DNA of 64,000 bases. It comes from Trichosporon coremiiforme. Taxonomy: Eukaryota > Basidiomycota > Tremellomycetes > Trichosporonales > Trichosporonaceae. Below are positions 56,980 to 64,000 of the stretch, one piece after another. The notes under the pieces are model-generated. The model worked only from the letters and a program-made list of their open reading frames with translations, searched no databases and had not been told where the DNA came from. The stretch spans positions 155,128-219,127 of the forward strand of contig BCJJ01000002.1 in NCBI GenBank assembly GCA_039545355.1. Direction: 5' to 3'. The position numbers were made by a program, and so were the translations under genes. Numbering within the stretch: the stretch's first letter is position 1; every line of letters begins with the position of its first letter.

Positions 56980-57740
56980 GCACGAGTATGAGCTCCAAGA
57001 ATCCTAGCAAGGTCGGAGGTAGGTTCAATCTGTCCCTTTCAACATTGTAGGTCGTTGGATTAGGTCCAAGACAGCCAAACTCTCATGCTATTAAGCTCGT
57101 GCAACTCGTTCCAGCACTGTCACATTGCACAGGACGAGAGGACCAGTGCAGGATACGACGCGAGCTGGCACCACAAGGTACACTCGAGCCATTACTCAAG
57201 AACAGCTGAAGTAGGTTTTTACTGGATCGCCTCCCCTAATGGTTACATGTGAGACCGTGACCTGTCCCGGGAATCACCCACGTAAACGCAACCCAGGCAC
57301 TGCGGCGGGCATCAAGTAGCGCGTGAACTGCATCGCCGGTTGAGGTCGTTCGGCCGCTTTAGCTCGCCTCGCTGAGCCTGATTTCCTGTTCTCGCATGAT
57401 CCTGCGCTGTTTCTCCTTGCGGGTCCTGAACAGCAAATCCTGTATGGGATCAGACCCTTCGCGCTCAACGGAGGGATTACGTAAGTCCTAGGTCCACACC
57501 ACACGGATACGGCTCTCAGTCCGGGGTGGCATCAGCTCAGAGTGACAGATGATCGTCAATCGTGTGTCGTGTCCTTATGGAGTCGTTGCTAGGCACAACC
57601 GAGTTTTGGGAGATGGTTAAGCATGGGCCTAACAAACAACCCTTTAGCCCTTTGGATCCCACAGCACCTGCAACCGTTCGCTTGCTCTCCTGTCCTATCC
57701 TGGACGCGCTTGCGCATCATGCCGAGTTGTGCCACATCAA
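56980..57740 (+). other. Coding-like exons, unknown protein (gene or relic)
   Basis: Three stretches read like protein on the plus strand. (1) MSSKNPSK at 56989, possibly spliced to VVGLGPRQPNSHAIKLVQLV then PALSHCTGREDQC (57050-57208). (2) LARLAEPDFLFSHDPALFLL then AGPEQQILYGIRPFALNGGI (57359-57480), ending at a good GTAAGT donor. (3) MESLLGTTEFWEMVKHGPNK then QPFSPLDPTAPATVRLL (57574-57729), ending at a GTATGC donor. Joining (2) to (3) by the obvious acceptor (GCTCAG at 57540) puts (3) out of frame by one base, so either a junction is misjudged or the gene is broken. I do not recognise the family. Confidence 0.35.
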
Positions 57741-57918
57741 GGTATGCAACCAAGTAGTGCGTACTCCTGTATCGGTCATGCATCCTACCCCCAGTGTGAC
57801 CAACGACGCTCAACTCTGATCTGCAACATCTACCTACTCGCGGATTCACTTTCGACCATTGCCTATCAGCGGCGAACGTGCTCTCTGATCAACTCCCTTT
57901 TTCGAAGGAATCGAGCTT

Positions 57919-59049
57919 TTGACGAATGCGCGAACAGAGGAGAAACGGAGCTCGTCAGAGCCTCACGGCGGCCAAAGCGCGGGTCACATCCCATCAGCAA
58001 CACAGCACCGTAGGGACGTCAAAGGAATGTGGACTTCTGACCCACCGACACGGCCGCTGAGTACTAAGGCAGGACAGCTCGGAGCTCCAGACGGCGGCTA
58101 AAATGACACTACGACCCCTTCAGCAATGTCTTCACCTGCGCCTGACCTCGAGCAATAACAGGTTCTGTTTCAGGCTAGGACCGACCGAAGACAGCTTCCA
58201 AGAACGGGCGCGTTGGACTACAGAAAGGTCGATCAATACCTTCGAGCTAATCCACTATTGCAATTGCGCGCCTCACAGATCTGGACAAATGTTTGGCGCA
58301 CGTTTTGGCCTATGAAGGCGTTTATGATAAAGCTGGAAAGGGGCCAGAACTCGTCACCGTCGCCATTATCACCCCCGTTTCGACAAGGCCAGCTCGCCGT
58401 TACGATCCCACAGCCCCGTTATCGGCGCGGCGAATCTCGCGAAGGACGGCCGAAGCACGCGCCGAACGTGCAAAGGCAGGCGGGCTCCTCAACACATTCG
58501 GTTTCCGGTGGCGACGCCACCATCAATAAACGACCAGCACGGTGGCTTAAGATTCCTGAAATGCTACAGGAGGGTCGATTCAGGTGGCTTGGTGCTTGGA
58601 TCGTTGCAGACCATCGGTGGCGTCCAGGTAAATTGACGGCGTCGGCTACTGCGCATTCCAAGTGGCACAGACGACCCAGACGACGCGGTCATCCAGCTCA
58701 GCTCTGGCACCAGGGACATCGACCAAAAACTCGCACGGATCGAAATGTCAAGACATCGTGGGGGAAGGAAATGAGAGGTCTACGATGGAGCAGGGGAAGG
58801 GGTAAGCGCAAGAGGGGGTGGGGTGGGGGTAGGGCTCTTGCGCATTGCGCATTGCGGTGAACAAGCCGAGAGCTGAAGGAACGCCCCGGGAACCCACTCT
58901 TTGGCGCTGGGCGTGTGCACGGCGCTGTGGTGGTGATGAACAACGGCGAGGAAGGGGCTTTGAGTCGGTACCACTTCCTGCCGCCTACGGCAGTCATCAG
59001 CCCTTTCGCCGAGTCCATGATGTCGTTCCAAGCTAACGGGGAACACTGA
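57919..59049 (+). other. Further coding-like exons, unknown protein
   Basis: Continuing on the plus strand: MTNARTEEKRSSSEPHGGQS (from 57919); LPRTGALDYRKVDQYLRANP then LLQLRASQ (58198-58276); a Ser/Pro-rich stretch to 58540; IPSGTDDPDDAVIQLSSGTR then DIDQKLARIEMSRHRG (58656-58763); and RVHGAVVVMNNGEEGALSRY then HFLPPTAVISPFAESMMSFQ, ending at TGA 59047-59049. The last two segments are the most convincing. These may belong to one gene with the exons at 56980-57740, or to two. Introns between them cannot be fixed by eye. No known domain. Confidence 0.35.
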
Positions 59050-59243
59050 ATTGGACCCCTTTCTGAGAGCTGACATGATAACTCTGGATGAACTAAATCG
59101 ACCGCAGACCCTCTGACGACTGAAGCGCACCGGATCCCTGCTGGGCCTGCTCCGGCCTCGGAGTTGCGCCTGGCGCCTAGCGCGGCGATGTCTCACTTGT
59201 GGTATAGCAGGTCATTCTAGGACTCGGCGCACTTAACGGAACG

Positions 59244-59265
59244 CCCCCCCCCCCCCCCCCCCCCC
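59244..59265 (+). repeat. Homopolymer run of 22 C
   Basis: Second long C tract in the window; its length is uncertain for the usual technical reasons. Confidence 0.9.
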
Positions 59266-62157
59266 TGAGAGAGCCCTGTCCAAAACGCCGCTGGAATCTG
59301 GAATCACGTCCGCTAGACGTCTCGGTCCGACAGGCCACCCGGAGGCAGCGTACGAACAGCAATGCAGGACCTCGTTTACTCCGGAGACGGACTCAGAACG
59401 CGTCGCCCCCCTGGAGGAGGTCCCATATTGTCACTCGTGGTTGTGGTCAGGTGGGTCCATGTGGAACGACTCTCCCGTTAATGAGCAGGTTTCCGCGTTT
59501 TGAGAGGTCGTGGACGGACAATCCTTCGATGAGCCGTTGTAGACTCGCGGATATCGAGTGATTCCTCGCCTTCACACTCTACTATACCACTCACCTATTG
59601 CTAAATTACAACCCAATTTGTTGCCAGCAGATAGCTTCCCATTGGCGGAATGGGTTCACGGCCTCGTTCTGAGGACCCACTGATGACTTCAGGTAATTCG
59701 GGACAGACTGGGTAGTGCCAGCACACATGCTCAAGCAAGACACGGGCTTGCCGTCTCCGCACCTGACAACAGACGCTTCACTTGGGAGATGAGCGAATCA
59801 CTTCCGCTACCGCGATTGCGACCGACTTCGCAGTCTGGATGAGGAAAGGGCCAAGCGATCTCCCCGTCTCCCGTATCAACTGTCAAAACTCGTACCGTCT
59901 CACGGCGACCAGCCCAAGAAAACGGAGATGATTCAGATGAGCGTCTGCTCACTCAGGGCGTTGAGCTATGCTGGACCGTTGCTCGGGCTGATATGCAGGC
60001 TGCAGGGTACTTGTGATCAGTTTCCTCGTGGCCACGAGCCTACCGCCCGCAACCTTTCGCGGCTGACACATCCGCGGCCGGCACATCCACTGGGAGACCA
60101 CCGATGCCTGCTAGTCTGACGCAAGGTGCAATTGAGCACATCTAGCAGTTTAGCAGGATACAACAGCCACGCACGGCTGCTGCGCAGACCCCTCTGGTCA
60201 CACCAGAGGGCCAGAGAGGCCATCGCCGAAGAGGAACAAGTGGGATTTCGATCGCAAGGGAAGTGACAGGAGCGCAATCAGCGCTTGGCACGAGATACAG
60301 GAATGCATGGTGGTGCTAGCTGCACGACGAGGAATGTCGGAGGAAAAGCAGCGAGGGCAGAGAGGGCAAGTGGAACAAGGAAGACACAGCCGGCTGGTGC
60401 CTGAGATGTGAGACAGTGGGAGGATCAACCGGCGCCATCACACGTTACCTGGAGGCAATCACTGCAACTCCACTTCTGCATTGTACACTTCGTCTTCCCC
60501 CGTCAACGTCCTCCCTCGATTGCTTTGAGAGGCTCTACGCAGCAGATGTTCTATCGTGCGATCCGTTGGGGGCGCAGATCTGGGCTAAACAATGAACATC
60601 CGCAATCGGTACGGTGGCGATGGCGAGGCGTAAGTAATCAGATCTGGCTCACAGCTTACACTTCAAGCCTTCCCTATTCTTCGGTGCTACTGTCACATTC
60701 ACTTACACTCACCCACACTTTCTCGACTTCATCGACGCTTTTCGGGGTCAGTGCTAATTCACGATTGGTGCTAGACTGCATCTGTTCAGGATCTGCAGCC
60801 TAGCCGACCTTACTCTGGTCTTCCTTGCAAAGAGGATGCTCCATCGAACCCAGCTCAACAGTCCCCCAGTTTTCTCTACTCACTATTAGGCGACACGTGC
60901 AGACTCGAGCGCCCCTATTCGCGTTCCCTGCGCTCGACGTTGTCTCCGGCTGTCCATCATCCATACTGTTGCGCCGACACTTTGCCAATCAGCACTGATG
61001 TTCTCCGTCATCTGCCCAACCTTCCTCGGCTTACCAGGAAGATTGTCCAAAAGTTAGCAGGAGCACACATTTCTTGTTTGTGGTGCATTCGACCACTGCT
61101 CCTTTTATTTGTCCAATCCTCCTCCTTTGAAGTCGCAACTGGTCTCGGATCATAATTCTGACTACAGAATTTGGCCACAACAGTGTTCCTCACATGCTCA
61201 AATTGATCTCGACACGACAAATTGAACGAGTACCGGGGCGCATTCTGTGTGATAAGACCTCTAAAGGAATAGGAAAGGGCTGAAGTCAATTGGGCCGCCT
61301 CCAAGCTTGACCCGCGTTTAACGTTTTATGGAGCTACCCCCAGCAATATCGACGTTGTCCCAGACTCTCCAGCTCTCCGATTAGCACCCATTTTCATAGC
61401 GAAAGCCAGCGAGCCCTGCTGTTAAGCACTGACCCATCACAAATCACACCACAAATCAGTTGACCTCGCAGCGATGATCATATGTTGGGGTCTCGGTGGC
61501 GTGTCGGACTGCGAATGAATTGACACCCACTGTATGAGCATTCATTACAGACACTCCCCCTTCCCACAAGATCCTCGAATACGCTGTTGAACCAGATCTC
61601 TTTCAGGCGAGATCTTTTGAAGCCTTTCGATCTGCCGTCGACATGAGATGCACCTTTAGGGGCCACCAGCCGAAGATCTGACTTTAGTATCACATTAACC
61701 CTTCAGAGAACGTCGTTCGGAGAAAGGTTGTAAAGACATGGGGAGAACGGTCCCACTGCACCCCAACCCAACTGCTGTTGACTAGGAAGCAATGCGGCTA
61801 TTTACAGATCTTCAAGAGAAGGCTCAGTCAGAGTGCGTTCAGCGTTTTGAACATCATCCTCGCGCTCGGCTGATCAGTAGCACCAGTGAAGGGCCTCGCC
61901 ACCATCGCGGGCTTGCCACTTCATCAGAGCCAACAAAACGCACCACATCTGAATGGAGGAGTTCGGGCTAACTGACACGCCAGCAGTGCGCCTCAAAGAT
62001 TGCGTTTCCGTGCTGTCTGATCAGTGGCATCACCCCTCGTTAGCCGGGACAAGCTCTGTGGAGGCGAACCGAGTCCAACTTACAAGAGCTATTTTCCCTT
62101 CGAAAGACTGATCCTCGTGATATCACAGCGTGAAACAATTCCTGCAACATATCCAGC

Positions 62158-62185
62158 CCTCCCTCTCTCTCTCTCTCTCTTTCTC
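62158..62185 (+). repeat. CT microsatellite
   Basis: A run of about nine CT units interrupted once, in otherwise non-coding sequence. Confidence 0.8.
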
Positions 62186-63818
62186 TGGCTCGCTGTCACC
62201 CTATCGAAACAACATCGGCTCCCCGGGCTTGTGAAGGGGCCGCTGCACTTCAGCACCGACGTTGAAGCAGATGCGTCGTGCATCCGACTGGGAAGCATCG
62301 GACTCTCCCTCCCCAAGTCTTTCGGGATTCCGATGCATCATTGGGCTCGTGACGAAGTCGACTAAATTCGAATTGACATCGTTCCTCTTCCCAATTCTTC
62401 CATTTCAGGCATCTGTCGGATTTGCTAATTAGCACAGTAATGCCTGGGAATGTCTCATGATGCATCTCCTGCGGAACGGGATCTCCGGTCAATCATCGCT
62501 TTCGCAGTCAGAGCAGTCAGTGCCACACAGGCAAGGCAAAGGACTCAGTATCCATGACCGTCTCGATCCCATGCAGATGCATGCAGATGAGCACGAGCGT
62601 GCATGCAAGACCCCGACGAGCATGCACTGCATGGGCTCCCGAGACACGCGCCACAGTGCCACAACTAGTGGTGCCTAAACCCCTTCTCGCCCCTTGGGAG
62701 TAACGCTGTTTGGGGCTGTGTCCTGAAGGATCGCCAGCGGACGACGACGCTGCGACCCTACTGGCCGAAGACGTGTCTGTCGGTTCGCCCATTTTGATGA
62801 GTCTTGGTGTCCCTCATGGTATCACTGACACCTTACATAATATGTCAGGAGCCGTATGGAGTCCTCTGAGAATTAATGTCTCACGCAGTCTCGGCGGCGT
62901 GGGCGGCTCCGGCGCAGCAAACGTAAGTTAGCTCCACAGATGTATTAAATACAGCGTATCCAATGTCTCACAGAGTGAGACACGGGACGTTCCACAACTC
63001 GAAAACACCCGGTGTTCTAGCGAGAGAGCGGCAGCAGATCGTTAGCGTTACCGACACGCCCGGATTGTGCCTGGAGCAAGTTGACACTCATCAGTGCCTC
63101 AAGAGGATATGTACTCGATCTCGAAGAGGTCCCATGTTCGTTAAGAGTCTTCTCGGCGGCCAGGTCTGGAGCCTAAGAAGCCAGACGTCAGAGCCACGGG
63201 GTGAGCTCGGCCCACTTCAGGTTCGTCGTCATCCTTCAGTGTGATCGCCAGATGTCTTTGCGCTTGAGCTTAGTTGATGCTCCAAAAGGGACCCAGGCTG
63301 CGGCGTCGGGAGCAGGGCAGTCGAACAATAGAGCTGTCACATTGGATCAGGTGATAAACCTGCATGTAAGAACCCCAAAGTCAATGGGTAAGGGGTGAGA
63401 GGCCGCTGCTCCAGCTTGAAACAGCTTTTCATTAGCCTGGTTTCTTCTTGTTGTCACTATCGTTACTGCTGAAACTGCCTTGGTTAGATATGACAGTGTG
63501 TCGCCATATGGGTTAAACGTGAGACGGAAAACCGCATGGGAGACGCATTTGTGCCTGCGCCAGCCGCTTTATACTAGCAATGAACAGCTACTTATCTGAG
63601 GGCTGCGGCGGGAGTACAGGAGCTCCAGCTCTCCTCCGGAGTGATGGTCAGCGTCAGCGGATATGAGCGTGAGTGAATATGTGTGTCAAAATGACTGTTA
63701 ATAAGTGTGAAGATGTGAAGGATTGAAGAGAAAGCTGTTTCCACGAAGAAACGTCTTGACATCAAATGCGGTGTCGTGAGATCACCCGTTCAGCCAAGGC
63801 ACACACCCACTGAACAAC

Positions 63819-64000
63819 ATGCAAGTCGGCCGCCAGTATAAAATACGAAGCGTATTGGACACGGCAGCAGAGCTTGTGCAAGTCCATTCAGCCCGTCTGA
63901 GTGAGGCGTCGGCTGGAATTCTTGGTCGATTCGCTGAGAGCACCATTAATGCATCTCGACTGCCAATTCAAGAAAGGCGGCGTTCGTTATCAATGGAAGA
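63819..64000 (+). CDS. Possible 5' end of a gene running off the window
   Basis: An open frame begins at ATG 63819 and stays open for 60 codons to the last base: MQVGRQYKIRSVLDTAAELV then QVHSARLSEASAGIL. Composition is protein-like and amphipathic, but there is no recognisable motif, and the length is short enough to be chance. The sequence before it shows no clear promoter. Confidence 0.3.
   Translation, partial: MQVGRQYKIRSVLDTAAELVQVHSARLSEASAGILGRFAESTINASRLPIQERRRSLSME

Larger units (their letters stand above)
59050..63818. other. About 4.8 kb without a secure gene
   Basis: Contains a 22-nt C run and a CT microsatellite (listed). One stretch, 62716-62922 on plus, reads CPEGSPADDDAATLLAEDVS then VGSPILMSLGVPHGIT and ends at a canonical GTAAGT donor, so an exon of an unidentified gene may lie here. 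A purine-rich tract at 61555-61568, read on the minus strand as GGAAGGGGGAGTGTC, recalls an LTR-element boundary but nothing else supports that. Confidence 0.4.

Noticed and set aside
61478..61693. Possible LTR-retroelement 3' end on the minus strand (purine tract GGAAGGGGGAG followed by TGTC)
   Set aside because: No recognisable integrase, reverse transcriptase, matching second LTR or primer site could be found nearby.
1..64000. tRNA, rRNA and CRISPR features
   Set aside because: I scanned for A/B-box-like GGTTCRANNCC words, rRNA blocks and regular spaced repeats and found none convincing. A covariance-model search was not possible here, so single tRNAs with introns could have been missed.

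Overview
This is a nuclear window from a fungus, most likely a basidiomycetous yeast of the Tremellomycetes; Trichosporonales is my best guess. The evidence is spliced single-copy fungal genes (eIF3h, UTP23, CK2 alpha, RPD3, SPF27, VMA7, MED5, MVP1, tropomyosin) with many short introns of about 35-60 nt. These introns share GTRAGT donors and a GCTGAC or GCTAAC branch-like motif 5-12 nt before CAG. The coding DNA looks GC-rich. The order-level placement is inference.

Layout. 1-2052: the 3' part of eIF3h converges on UTP23. 2053-8830: a tandem array of BTB-like genes, seven copies recognisable, only one intact (6065-6973). 8832-17651: three genes for membrane proteins that share a cytoplasmic PPxYxxV motif (8832, 9677, 15835), with a decayed duplicate between them (12833-13613). 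18171-19462: casein kinase 2 alpha. 21028-24720: one reading frame joining an F-BAR domain, a RhoGAP domain and a complete glucosamine-6-phosphate N-acetyltransferase (GNA1-like) domain; this is the most striking object here. 24721-32685: about 8 kb with no gene I can defend. 32686-47421: dense housekeeping block: a Ran1/Pat1-type kinase, RPD3-type deacetylase, SPF27, V-ATPase subunit F, Mediator MED5, sorting nexin MVP1, a thioredoxin-fold membrane protein, and tropomyosin. 47422-64000: gene-poor and hard to read, with a velvet-domain regulator (54997-55954), a set of coding-like exons of unknown function (56980-59049), and a possible partial gene at the right edge.

How the genes connect. 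Most of the dense block is unrelated core machinery (transcription, splicing, vacuole and endosome function, cytoskeleton). A looser theme is cell surface and polarity: the RhoGAP fusion touches Rho signalling and UDP-GlcNAc supply for chitin, tropomyosin stabilises actin cables, and the PPxY membrane proteins look like surface proteins open to Rsp5-type ubiquitin ligases. Exon boundaries were set by hand from splice motifs and frame continuity. Gene spans run from first to last coding base and include introns.
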